A DNA stretch of 58,049 nucleotides from a virus, in IMG/VR virus record IMGVR_UViG_3300030090_004029, positions 1 to 58,049 of that record; one strand, written 5' to 3'. Shown here piece after piece: positions 19,179 to 24,723 of this stretch. Numbering within the stretch: the stretch's first letter is position 1; each line of letters opens with the position of its first letter. The position numbers and the translations under genes were made by a program. Under the pieces are notes generated by a model. The model saw only the letters and a list, made by a program, of their open reading frames with translations. It was not told the DNA's origin and did no database searches.

Positions 19179-19316
19179 CTATAACTTATCCAGTTTATTT
19201 TCTATTCTATGCAGTCTATATAGCATACTTAAGCACAAAAATAGCACCATTAGCATAGTAAACTCCCAATATGGGAAATATTCTACACTAAATAACGCTT
19301 CCCAATAATATCTCAT
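19179..19316 (-). CDS. Small single-span membrane protein
   Basis: A 45-residue ORF whose ATG overlaps the small-terminase stop (ATGA), with the GGAGATAGAGGG stretch as SD. The sequence is MRYYWEALFSVEYFPYWEF, followed by a hydrophobic helix (~20-33) and a basic tail ending RLHRIENKLDKL. The tight overlap and clear SD argue that it is real. Function unknown; a membrane-anchored short coil resembles small phage holin/spanin-type proteins. Confidence 0.6.
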   Translation of the reverse strand: MRYYWEALFSVEYFPYWEFTMLMVLFLCLSMLYRLHRIENKLDKL

Positions 19317-20077
19317 CCCTCTATCTCCTTTGGACGCTCTACTGCTTCAAGTTGATCTTCTGAAAACCCTTGAAACAAAGCTCCGGTTACTTGTGTTACC
19401 TTGGTACTGGACTTATCTTCCAGATCCAGGATATCAGATAGCTTGAATAGTGCTTTTAAACGGACATCTGCCTTATCGCTACTATCAGCCTCTGCCTTTA
19501 TCCTGTCAAGGACATACTTAGGGCTAATGCCTAATTCTTTTACAATAGGTTCTAATTCTCTTTTCATGGCTTTCACTATCCTTTCTGTTTTGATCAAACT
19601 AGCAGACTTGGTATTTGCATAATGTGGGTTATTGGTGGGGAATGCCTTGAGATATGCGTTCTGTGCTGTGAGTCCGGAGGAGAGATACTGAACAAACAAT
19701 ACCTCGTTCTTTGAGAGCGTAGTTCGGGATGAGACTCGTTCTTCCGCAGATAATTCCCCACCAATTGAGTATATATTCCTTCTTCTAGATGTATCCATCT
19801 TGGTACGTGGAAGGCATACGAACGTCCCAGTACAGGTACCTACATAACTACGTACCCTATTCTTTCCCTTGTCTCTCATCATATTACCTCTTCGGAGGAT
19901 CTGTATGACGCAATCATCATCAGCTTTGACCCAATCCCCAATACTGGAATCACGCCAGTTGGGGACTACTTCCATATCAGACGGGACTTCATCTATGGTA
20001 TCAAATACTGTATGCTGTATCTTATTTACTTTATAATGTCTCATCAAATAGCCCCCGCCAGGGGGCGTAAATATCAT
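19313..20077 (-). CDS. terS: Putative terminase small subunit
   Basis: Up to 254 residues. The C-terminal ~140 carry a small-terminase-like DNA-binding helical region ('LFVQYLSSGLTAQNAYLKAF', then helices to 'ISPKYVLDRI' and 'RLKALFKLSDILDL'), the pattern of Terminase_2 family proteins. The N-terminal ~100 residues (PNWRDSSIGDWVKADD..., VCLPRTKM) are an extra domain. The start is uncertain: 20077 overlaps the upstream stop (ATGA), but an ATG at 20044 lies just after a GC hairpin and gives MRHYKVNKIQH. Gene order supports the call. Confidence 0.75.
   Translation of the reverse strand: MIFTPPGGGYLMRHYKVNKIQHTVFDTIDEVPSDMEVVPNWRDSSIGDWVKADDDCVIQILRRGNMMRDKGKNRVRSYVGTCTGTFVCLPRTKMDTSRRRNIYSIGGELSAEERVSSRTTLSKNEVLFVQYLSSGLTAQNAYLKAFPTNNPHYANTKSASLIKTERIVKAMKRELEPIVKELGISPKYVLDRIKAEADSSDKADVRLKALFKLSDILDLEDKSSTKVTQVTGALFQGFSEDQLEAVERPKEIEG
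20051..20066. other. Perfect GC hairpin at start of small-terminase gene
   Basis: GCCCCC (20051-20056) pairs with GGGGGC (20061-20066) around a 4-base loop. It is a strikingly GC-rich stem in an AT-rich genome, between the two candidate start codons. It has no U-tract, so it is more likely to affect translation of the gene than to terminate transcription. Confidence 0.5.
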
Positions 20078-20262
20078 GCATGTCCAACAATGCTTAATTT
20101 TAGCTTTTCTAATAAACTCTCAAAGTTATCATCTGCTGTTACTTCTGCTGTTACTATAGGCTCTTCTTTGATGACCGGCTCAGTATCGTACTGCTCTTCC
20201 TGAATAAACTCAACTTGTTCATTTTCTTCATCAATACCAATAGTAAGGGTATATATCTTCAT
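20074..20262 (-). CDS. Short acidic hypothetical protein
   Basis: 62 residues from the ATG at 20262; the frame stays open to a TTG at 20331. It starts MKIYTLTIGIDEENEQVEF, has a Glu/Asp/Pro-rich middle, and ends in a helix ('FESLLEKLKLSIV'). It is the first gene of the leftward packaging operon and overlaps the small-terminase start. No SD is obvious. The acidic, disordered nature hints at a regulator or DNA mimic, but nothing specific can be claimed. Confidence 0.5.
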   Translation of the reverse strand: MKIYTLTIGIDEENEQVEFIQEEQYDTEPVIKEEPIVTAEVTADDNFESLLEKLKLSIVGHA

Positions 20263-20511
20263 ACTATAAGATAAGCATAAAACCTTATAACTAGATAGAC
20301 TTTTCCCCTGAGCATTTTGATCTTTAACCAAGAATTTCGTCCAAAGCCAGTTATTTCTCCCTTACTCAAGACTTATATCTTAGCAGTTTTCTGTAGTATC
20401 GGGGAACTCAGTTAACTATTTTGATAACCTACAACCCGACTTCTGACCCTCGAAGCAGAACCATTGCAGGGGTACTTAAAGGGTGATATTCTACGAATCT
20501 ACGGTAGCGAT

Positions 20512-20538
20512 ATTATATAAAATATATCAGAATTACAA
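20512..20538 (-). promoter_or_regulatory. Candidate leftward sigma70-like promoter
   Basis: On the minus strand TATAAT (20512-20517) lies 15 bases downstream of TTGTAA (20533-20538). The -10 is perfect consensus, the -35 is fair, and the spacing is short. It points at the leftward packaging operon. In AT-rich DNA such matches arise by chance. Confidence 0.3.
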
Positions 20539-20591
20539 AAAGGTTTAAAAATTGTGGCATTTTGGTATGTGGTGTTTCATACGGACGTACC

Positions 20592-20610
20592 CCCTTTAAC
20601 AAGGGTTTTT
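20592..20610 (+). terminator. Terminator-like hairpin in early leader
   Basis: CCCTT (20592-20596), loop TAAC, AAGGG (20601-20605), then TTTTT: a short intrinsic-terminator shape reading rightward, about 70 bases upstream of the first early gene. It may be an attenuator, stop transcription entering from the left, or be a promoter hairpin for a phage polymerase. Confidence 0.45.
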
Positions 20611-20623
20611 AATTCTACGATTA

Positions 20624-20638
20624 CGTTATTTTTCATTT
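20624..20638 (+). repeat. 15-base element, copy 1
   Basis: CGTTATTTTTCATTT, 40 bases upstream of the first early gene and 13 bases after the terminator-like hairpin. Identical to 36876-36890. Confidence 0.4.
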
Positions 20639-20678
20639 GTATTATATATGTTATTTAATTAATTAATAGGAGTTAAGA

Positions 20679-20990
20679 ATGGGTTTATTTGAAATGCCTA
20701 AGATTGTTGACCTTGCTGGTGCTCGTGTTGCACTAACTGCTATCATTGATGCATTGATACATATGCAATACAGTGGTCGTGACGAAGGTCGTAGTAACTC
20801 AGCTCGAAGAAAGAATCGAACTAAGCTGAATGCTTACGCTGATGAATTTCAAGCTATATGCAACTCAATGGCTAGACGTTATCCAGGTGATGAGGATGAA
20901 TGGGTAGCTCTTAGAGAACATATGGCTGAGGAGAAGAAATCTCTAGTCAGAGTCAAAGATCATCTTATGGATCAAGATGGTGTGTGGTAA
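20679..20990 (+). CDS. Hypothetical early protein
   Basis: A 103-residue helical, soluble protein, the first gene of the rightward operon, with SD AGGAGTTAAG. It contains a basic patch (GRSNSARRKNRTKLN) in a helix-rich context and acidic segments after it. First-gene position suggests a host-takeover or regulatory role; no family is recognised. Confidence 0.7.
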   Translation: MGLFEMPKIVDLAGARVALTAIIDALIHMQYSGRDEGRSNSARRKNRTKLNAYADEFQAICNSMARRYPGDEDEWVALREHMAEEKKSLVRVKDHLMDQDGVW

Positions 20991-21005
20991 TTAATCTTTA
21001 ACATT

Positions 21006-21031
21006 AAGGGGTAGTTTGTACAATGCCCCTT
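21006..21031 (+). terminator. Hairpin after first early gene
   Basis: AAGGGGTA (21006-21013) pairs with TGCCCCTT (21024-21031), 8 pairs with one wobble and a 10-base loop, just downstream of the first early stop. The following tract (TTTCATCCCC) is a poor U-run, so it may be a weak terminator or an mRNA-end stabiliser. Confidence 0.35.
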
Positions 21032-21122
21032 TCATCCCCTTCCTATTACTTTTACACAGTCCTACCCTACGAGACTGCAAGGCGTTATTTATTATAAACT
21101 CCTACCAAACTTTAGGGATTGT

Positions 21123-21376
21123 AGATACGTTCTCCGTATCCATTTGTTGGGTAATACATTAGTGGCAGATAGTTCATGTCGAGTTCTGTCTGTCACTCCC
21201 TATTTAAAAGATTTAATAAATTTTCCTCTCTAGTCCTTAACTTCCCAAGACGCATGGCGATATGGGAGTACAACCTCAGACTTATTCTGTAGGGGCAGAC
21301 AAAGAGATAACCGTACCATTTGACGAAATGGCGTGAGGTGAAAGAGGAATTAAGATTTAAACAAAAGGAGTAACCA
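21123..21376 (+). other. Non-coding region with several RNA stems
   Basis: No gene is visible. Stems read on the plus strand: GATACG/CGTATC (21124-21140); a 12-pair stem AGTGGCAGATAG (21161-21172) with CTGTCTGTCACT (21186-21197), two wobbles; CTCCCA/TGGGAG with one bulge (21241-21268); and ACCTCA/TGAGGT (21273-21339) enclosing CCATTT-GACG-AAATGG (21316-21331). The last ends just before the SD of the next gene. Function unknown. Confidence 0.6.
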
Positions 21377-21463
21377 ATGGAGTCTATATTTGATTACCTT
21401 ACTTTATTAGTACTATGTGCAATGGTTATTTACTCAATTAGATTTATAATACCTAAAACATAG
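21377..21463 (+). CDS. 28-residue membrane peptide
   Basis: The SD AAAGGAG precedes ATG. MESIFDYLTLLVLCAMVIYS is followed by IRFIIPKT and TAG. It is a single hydrophobic span with a short basic end. The next gene starts 9 bases later with its own SD, so it fits the operon. Function unknown; tiny early membrane peptides in phages often modulate host membrane proteins. Confidence 0.5.
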   Translation: MESIFDYLTLLVLCAMVIYSIRFIIPKT

Positions 21464-21471
21464 GAGCAATT

Positions 21472-21702
21472 ATGAAGAAACCTTATCTTCCTACTCGTGT
21501 GATAGCAGCCTTAGGACATTATCATAAAGTTGACATATGGTCATATGATAATGGTGCTTTTTGGGAGTTATTAATAAACACGGATCTTCAACAACTAAAG
21601 AAATATATGTATGTTGGAGATAAAGCTATAAAGATGACAAAACAATACATTAATGCTGAACTTGGCTATCAAAGATTTATCAACCTGGAGACACCAGAAT
21701 AA
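21472..21702 (+). CDS. Hypothetical early protein
   Basis: 76 residues, SD TAGGAGCAATT. A small mixed alpha/beta soluble protein (MKKPYLPTRVIAALGHYHKV; 'LQQLKKYMYVGDKAIKMTK'). No recognised motif. It lies between a tiny membrane peptide and a structured non-coding region. Confidence 0.6.
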   Translation: MKKPYLPTRVIAALGHYHKVDIWSYDNGAFWELLINTDLQQLKKYMYVGDKAIKMTKQYINAELGYQRFINLETPE

Positions 21703-21732
21703 AAACATAAGTAAGCGTATAGTGTAAGTGTA

Positions 21733-21838
21733 GTTGCGAGGTATGTTATGATCTAACCAATCATGCTTCTTAGTTGGTGACTAAGATGATTCAAGCAGGC
21801 TATTATTATAGTTAGTGTGAGAATACATACCTTGTTAC
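21733..21838 (+). other. Multibranched RNA element with 14-position closing stem
   Basis: GTTGCGAGGTATGT (21733-21746) pairs with ACATACCTTGTTAC (21825-21838), one mismatch. Inside is a bulged hairpin (AATCAT+CTTAGT with ACTAAG+ATGATT, 21759-21791, loop TGGTG) and CTAT/ATAG (21800-21811). The pairing is long and nested, so chance is unlikely. Function unknown. Confidence 0.6.
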
Positions 21839-21862
21839 TTAAAGATTTCAACAAAGGATTGA

Positions 21863-21947
21863 TGCAACCTTCAACCTCTAATCAGAGCTCAACGTACTAT
21901 TTTATCGTAAATAAATGGTACAGATTATGTTTTACGGATGTGTTGCA
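21863..21947 (+). other. Second structured element upstream of 44-aa gene
   Basis: TGCAAC (21863-21868) pairs with GTTGCA (21942-21947) around a 9-pair hairpin GTACTATTT (21894-21902)/AAATGGTAC (21913-21921), plus a small CTCT/AGAG hairpin. It ends about 35 bases before the next ATG. Confidence 0.5.
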
Positions 21948-21982
21948 CAGTTCTTATAATAAACATAGGTAAAGGAGCAATT

Positions 21983-22117
21983 ATGCCTAATAAAAAAGCA
22001 AAAGAACGTAAGCGTAAAAGAAGAAAGCTTAATGCATTCTTAAATGCTAATGGTCGTACTCGTAGTCAAAGAGAACGCATCAAGCGTAAGAAAGCGAGGA
22101 AACGTCGTGATTTATAA
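21983..22117 (+). CDS. Very basic 44-residue peptide
   Basis: Clear SD AAAGGAGCAATT. MPNKKAKERKRKRRKLNAFL continues to KRRDL; half of all residues are Lys or Arg. It should bind nucleic acid. It overlaps the next gene by 11 bases, which supports translation. It might bind DNA or one of the structured RNAs around it; that is inference. Confidence 0.6.
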   Translation: MPNKKAKERKRKRRKLNAFLNANGRTRSQRERIKRKKARKRRDL

Positions 22118-22295
22118 CATTGCAATTGCCATCCTTCTACTAATAAGTCTTATTAATAATTACTTAAAGAACAAAGAAATTCAGAGAGTTAGAGATAATC
22201 TTGATGAATTGAATAATGAATATGCTGTCCTTTATAATCAAAAGGCACAACATGATCTTACCTGTCCTTTAGTAAAAACGAGACAATTTAGGTAG
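22107..22295 (+). CDS. Small membrane-anchored coiled-coil protein
   Basis: The start is GTG at 22107 with GCGAGGA 6 bases upstream; the longer frame from 22044 has no SD. About 62 residues: a hydrophobic N-terminal span (IYNIAIAILLLISLI), then a polar coiled-coil-like helix (KEIQRVRDNLDELNNEYAVL) and a short tail with one Cys. The topology resembles an inner-membrane spanin or short septum/membrane effector, but its early-operon position makes lysis unlikely. Function unknown. Confidence 0.55.
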   Translation: MIYNIAIAILLLISLINNYLKNKEIQRVRDNLDELNNEYAVLYNQKAQHDLTCPLVKTRQFR

Positions 22296-22305
22296 GAGGA
22301 CACTC

Positions 22306-22314
22306 ATGGCGTAA
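22306..22314 (+). other. Two-codon start-stop unit with strong SD
   Basis: TAGGAGGA is followed by ATG GCG TAA (22306-22314). A perfect SD and spacing drive an ORF of only Met-Ala, and a pseudoknot begins 7 bases after the stop. It could load or stall a ribosome at the pseudoknot, or be a relic of a deleted gene. Confidence 0.45.
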
Positions 22315-22321
22315 CTTATAA

Positions 22322-22357
22322 TTAGAGTAAGCCTGGAACTCTAACAATAATCCAGGC
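22322..22357 (+). ncRNA. H-type RNA pseudoknot
   Basis: Stem 1 is TTAGAGT (22322-22328) with ACTCTAA (22338-22344). Stem 2 is GCCTGGA (22331-22337) with TCCAGGC (22351-22357). Both are 7 perfect Watson-Crick pairs; loops are AA, none, and CAATAA. This is the canonical topology of frameshift-stimulating or ligand-binding pseudoknots. Confidence 0.7.
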
Positions 22358-22368
22358 AAAATTTTATA

Positions 22369-22498
22369 TTTGTTTTAGTCCTAATGGTGTACGTTATTGC
22401 ATTAATATTAGGTGGCTCGAACCTTTTATGTCGTACTCCGGCATAGCACGAATCCATGCAAGGATGACCTAGAGTGAGGGCATTTGGACTAAAACAAA
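22369..22498 (+). ncRNA. Multibranched RNA element with 13-bp closing stem
   Basis: TTTGTTTTAGTCC (22369-22381) pairs perfectly with GGACTAAAACAAA (22486-22498). Inside are TATGTCG/CGGCATA (22427-22445, loop TACTC), a TAGGT/ACCTA pairing and smaller hairpins. No coding frame with an SD lies inside. Confidence 0.6.
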
Positions 22499-22506
22499 CT
22501 TTTATA

Positions 22507-22574
22507 TTTAGGCAGGCATGCAATTCTCATTTGGTCATGCTGTGGGGATGCTCGCAACTACTTGTCTGCCTAAA
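22507..22574 (+). ncRNA. Structured RNA element with 12-bp closing stem
   Basis: TTTAGGCAGGCA (22507-22518) pairs with TGTCTGCCTAAA (22563-22574), one wobble, enclosing a possible GCATG/CATGC hairpin. At 68 bases it is tRNA-sized, but D-, anticodon- and T-arm features are absent. Confidence 0.55.
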
Positions 22575-22582
22575 AATTATAC

Positions 22583-22659
22583 TTGCAGCACCTACATGAT
22601 GTACGGTTGGGTTTTGTAATTCTAGCGTCCCACGTTCCTCTGCAGGGAATGGCTGCCAA
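22583..22659 (+). ncRNA. Cloverleaf-like RNA element
   Basis: GCAGC (22585-22589) pairs with GCTGC (22652-22656), extended by TT/AA flanks across a bulge. Inside are three short hairpins (TACA/TGTA, GGG/CCC, TTCC/GGAA). It has a tRNA-like outline without conserved tRNA bases; pairing is weaker than in its neighbours. Confidence 0.4.
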
Positions 22660-22664
22660 AGTTT

Positions 22665-22733
22665 AAAGGTTGGTGAAAGTATTGTGTGGATTCATTGAAA
22701 TTATTCAACACATAATGTTAATAGCCAATCTTT
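22665..22733 (+). ncRNA. Structured RNA element
   Basis: AAAGGTTGG (22665-22673) pairs with CCAATCTTT (22725-22733), 9 pairs with one wobble. It encloses a bulged hairpin of ATTGTGT with ACACATAAT. Confidence 0.5.
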
Positions 22734-22737
22734 ATTT

Positions 22738-22790
22738 TGGACTGGTCAGTTAAGTGTACACGATCTCAACTCCGTAAGCGAGCCAGTCCA
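22738..22790 (+). promoter_or_regulatory. Leader hairpin of ParB-like gene with anti-SD in loop
   Basis: TGGACTGG (22738-22745) pairs perfectly with CCAGTCCA (22783-22790). The loop holds AACTCC (22768-22773), exactly complementary to GGAGTT (22813-22818), the SD of the gene starting at 22823. Loop-SD pairing could switch translation. Confidence 0.45.
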
Positions 22791-22822
22791 TAGTTTTTAA
22801 CAATAAACAGAAGGAGTTCACA

Positions 22823-23488
22823 ATGAAGTATAGAATTTGCACTTTAAGTGAATTAGTTAATAGTCCATATAATCCTCCACAACGAACGGATAAAGGGATT
22901 TCTGCCTTAGCAACAAATATAAGGAAGAATGGATTGTTACAACCTATCGTAGTCGCTGATGAAATGACTATTATTGATGGTCATAGACGTAGATCAGCAC
23001 TAGAAATGATAGCGAAATCTGATGGTATTAAACCAAGTAAGGTAAAAGTATCCATTATACAACATAACAGTAAATCTGAAGAGTTGTATGATGCCTTATT
23101 TATCTCATCTAACAAAGACACCATGTTATTAAATGGTCATCAATATCTTTGGAGATACATGAAAGGTGCTGAAATACCTAAAACACATCTCAGTAGGATA
23201 AAATGCCTTGAGAAATGGTTAGGTAAGAAATATGCAAGAGGTATGTTTCGTAGAATACTAGATAATGGTCATTCTGCTAATACATATCAAATGTGCATTG
23301 GTATCTACAGAACATACACTAGCAAAACTACCAGTTCTCATATGAGAAAAGTAGCATACTATTTATTAAATGTAGAGAATTGTTTCAGAGTAAAAGCAGC
23401 AATTGCCAATTTTATTCCTGTTGATACATTGGTCAAGTGTGTTAATAACAAGAAACAGATCGTTACTGAGTTCTCTGTAGGTAGTTAA
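22823..23488 (+). CDS. ParB/Srx-fold domain protein
   Basis: 221 residues. The N-terminal ~100 residues match the ParB N-terminal (ParB/sulfiredoxin) fold: 'NPPQRTDKGISALATNIRKNG' then LLQPIVV and the nucleotide-binding signature IDGHRRRSAL. ParB-family proteins of this shape bind CTP and act as DNA-spreading clamps or, in some phages, as transcription regulators or nucleases. The C-terminal half is helical and basic with no recognised HTH. It is preceded by ~500 bases of structured non-coding DNA. A regulatory role in early transcription is inference. Confidence 0.75.
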   Translation: MKYRICTLSELVNSPYNPPQRTDKGISALATNIRKNGLLQPIVVADEMTIIDGHRRRSALEMIAKSDGIKPSKVKVSIIQHNSKSEELYDALFISSNKDTMLLNGHQYLWRYMKGAEIPKTHLSRIKCLEKWLGKKYARGMFRRILDNGHSANTYQMCIGIYRTYTSKTTSSHMRKVAYYLLNVENCFRVKAAIANFIPVDTLVKCVNNKKQIVTEFSVGS

Positions 23489-23504
23489 TCTATATTTTGA
23501 TCAT

Positions 23505-23577
23505 GCTGGTGGTCTGAATGTGAAACTCCGCATGTTTTGCATCTGTTTGCTCCAACCCAAGCGGTTAGATCACCAGC
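23505..23577 (+). other. Structured RNA element with 13-bp closing stem
   Basis: GCTGGTGGTCTGA (23505-23517) pairs with TTAGATCACCAGC (23565-23577) over 13 positions with two wobbles. An inner CCGC/GCGG (23528-23564) encloses ATG/CAT. It fills nearly all of the gap between two genes. Confidence 0.6.
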
Positions 23578-23598
23578 TACATTTTAAAAGGAGATGTA
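23578..23598 (+). promoter_or_regulatory. SD inside a small hairpin
   Basis: TACAT (23578-23582) pairs with ATGTA (23594-23598), placing AAAAGGAG in the loop directly before the ATG at 23599. The stem abuts the 13-bp stem upstream. It may display or mask the SD. Confidence 0.35.
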
Positions 23599-24249
23599 AT
23601 GAGTAGAGTAGAAATACAAGAAGATGGTCAAATACCTATCTTCACAGCTGTTTATCTTGTTAACCCAGTACTTGATAGAGAAAATGGTAAAGCACTGTTT
23701 GAAATAAGTCCCTTTCATGTAACATATCACTATGAACCAGGGAGTCCATATTTTCCAGAAGATGTACAAGATGGTGATTGGACACAGATAATACATGAAG
23801 GTATTTATGATGATGGTGAAGTATTAGCTTCACAGGTAAAAATATTGCACCCAGAAATACTTGATGAAGGAAGTCAGGGATTTATGACCTATCAATGTGA
23901 TAGAAAAGTTGAAGACAATGGAGAGATACAGTATATACCTGGATATCCACTTCATATTACATGGGATTCAGGAAAATTACCACCTGCAGTAGTAGGTGAA
24001 AGACTGGAAGAGTTGGGAAGAAAGTCTAGAGAAGAACGTGATAAATGTTTTACACAAACAAATTACAAGCAAAGTTATTCTCAGAACAAGAACCCATTCA
24101 TGAAACAATCTATATTGGAAGCTAATGGTCTTGATGGTGATATCTCAGCAGATAGAGAAGTTTATATTGATAGAATAAAACCAATATTCAGTTTCTTTAA
24201 CCCAATAGGAATATGGAAAGTATTTAAGGCAGATCCTAAAGAAGATTAA
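23599..24249 (+). CDS. Hypothetical protein upstream of Ubl gene
   Basis: 216 residues. The first ~130 are beta-rich (IPIFTAVYLVNPVL, FHVTYHYEPGSPYFPED, GYPLHITWDSGKLPP). A charged helix follows (VVGERLEELGRKSREERDK), then a polar tail with 'FFNPIGIWKVF'. Not recognised. It directly precedes the ubiquitin-like gene, so it may be a target, adaptor or E3-like part of that cassette, or an unrelated early protein. Confidence 0.65.
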   Translation: MSRVEIQEDGQIPIFTAVYLVNPVLDRENGKALFEISPFHVTYHYEPGSPYFPEDVQDGDWTQIIHEGIYDDGEVLASQVKILHPEILDEGSQGFMTYQCDRKVEDNGEIQYIPGYPLHITWDSGKLPPAVVGERLEELGRKSREERDKCFTQTNYKQSYSQNKNPFMKQSILEANGLDGDISADREVYIDRIKPIFSFFNPIGIWKVFKADPKED

Positions 24250-24258
24250 AACTTGGGA

Positions 24259-24373
24259 GTGTAACCACACTTTAAAATGGACGTAATATGTAGGTGAAAC
24301 TCCTACACGCTGATCCCCGAACTGAGCTGCTTAGGTTTGGCATTAAGGATCACTGTCGAGCGGTCACTGACAG
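24259..24373 (+). other. Chain of RNA hairpins upstream of Ubl gene
   Basis: AGTGT/ACACT (24259-24272), TGTAGG/CCTACA (24289-24307), TGATCC/GGATCA (24311-24352) enclosing a 10-position stem with one mismatch (CCGAACTGAG/TTAGGTTTGG), and CTGTC/GACAG (24353-24373). The Ubl SD (AAGGAGGTATCAT) follows at 24396-24409. Confidence 0.5.
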
Positions 24374-24409
24374 AAAGTTTTTGTTAACAAACAAACAAGG
24401 AGGTATCAT

Positions 24410-24628
24410 ATGTCAGATGGTATAACCATTAATCTGTGCAGAGATACAGCTGCTTTCATCCCAACTCCAACTGGTGCATCTACTGTAGGTGAGCTAAGAA
24501 GTGAGTTGAATCTTACGGATGAAGCAATTAACGTGAATCGTGTAGTAGCAAATGATGATCACCAATTGCGTGATAATGATAATGTTGCTGTTGTAAAGAC
24601 CAATAAAAAGGGTGGCGAAGGTAAATAA
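24410..24628 (+). CDS. Ubiquitin-like (beta-grasp) protein with maskable di-Gly tail
   Basis: 72 residues. A core like MoaD/ThiS-type beta-grasp proteins: an N-terminal strand (ITINLCRDT), TVGELRSELNL as strand plus helix entry, then INVNRVVANDD, 'LRDNDNVAVVKT', and a tail KKGGEGK. The Gly-Gly lies three residues from the end, so Glu-Gly-Lys would have to be clipped to expose it, the normal maturation of ubiquitin. The JAMM peptidase encoded two genes on could do this. Neighbouring E2-like, JAMM and E1-like genes make conjugation more likely than sulphur transfer. Strong SD. Confidence 0.75.
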   Translation: MSDGITINLCRDTAAFIPTPTGASTVGELRSELNLTDEAINVNRVVANDDHQLRDNDNVAVVKTNKKGGEGK

Positions 24629-24652
24629 ACATTTATCGGTTCCGTTAAGATA

Positions 24653-24710
24653 ATAGTTGATGGGGAAATTGGTTAATAATAATCCTGTACTTTATTTCCC
24701 CTGATACTAT
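24653..24710 (+). other. Long stem with symmetric UGAU/UGAU internal loop
   Basis: ATAGT+TGAT+GGGGAAAT (24653-24669) faces ATTTCCCC+TGAT+ACTAT (24694-24710): 8 and 5 perfect pairs flanking a 4x4 loop that can form tandem sheared G-A pairs between U-U pairs. It ends 1 base before AAAGGAG of the E2-like gene. Confidence 0.6.
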
Positions 24711-24723
24711 AAAGGAGTATAAA

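Larger units (their letters stand above)
20332..20678. promoter_or_regulatory. Divergent intergenic control region
   Basis: About 350 bases without a credible gene, between the leftward late operon and the rightward early operon. It contains a candidate leftward promoter, small inverted repeats around 20570-20590 (GTATG...CATAC), a terminator-like hairpin (20592-20610) and an AT-rich stretch before the first early SD (AGGAGTTAAG). Start sites for both operons, and possibly an origin, are most likely here. Confidence 0.6.

Noticed and set aside
21024-21098. 24-codon plus-strand frame starting ATGCCCCTT
   Set aside because: No SD; it begins inside the hairpin after the first early gene.
22369-22498. 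GGTTCGAGCC on the minus strand, like a tRNA T-arm
   Set aside because: The flanking 5-bp T-stem, anticodon arm and 7-bp acceptor cannot be drawn; the bases fit the plus-strand fold instead.
22341-22523. 60-codon minus-strand frame in the RNA array
   Set aside because: It runs against the operon, has no SD, and is a by-product of the inverted repeats.
24410-24628. Molybdopterin/thiamin sulphur carrier (MoaD/ThiS)
   Set aside because: The fold family is shared, but the capped GG tail and adjacent JAMM and E2-like genes point to conjugation; no cofactor-synthesis genes are present.
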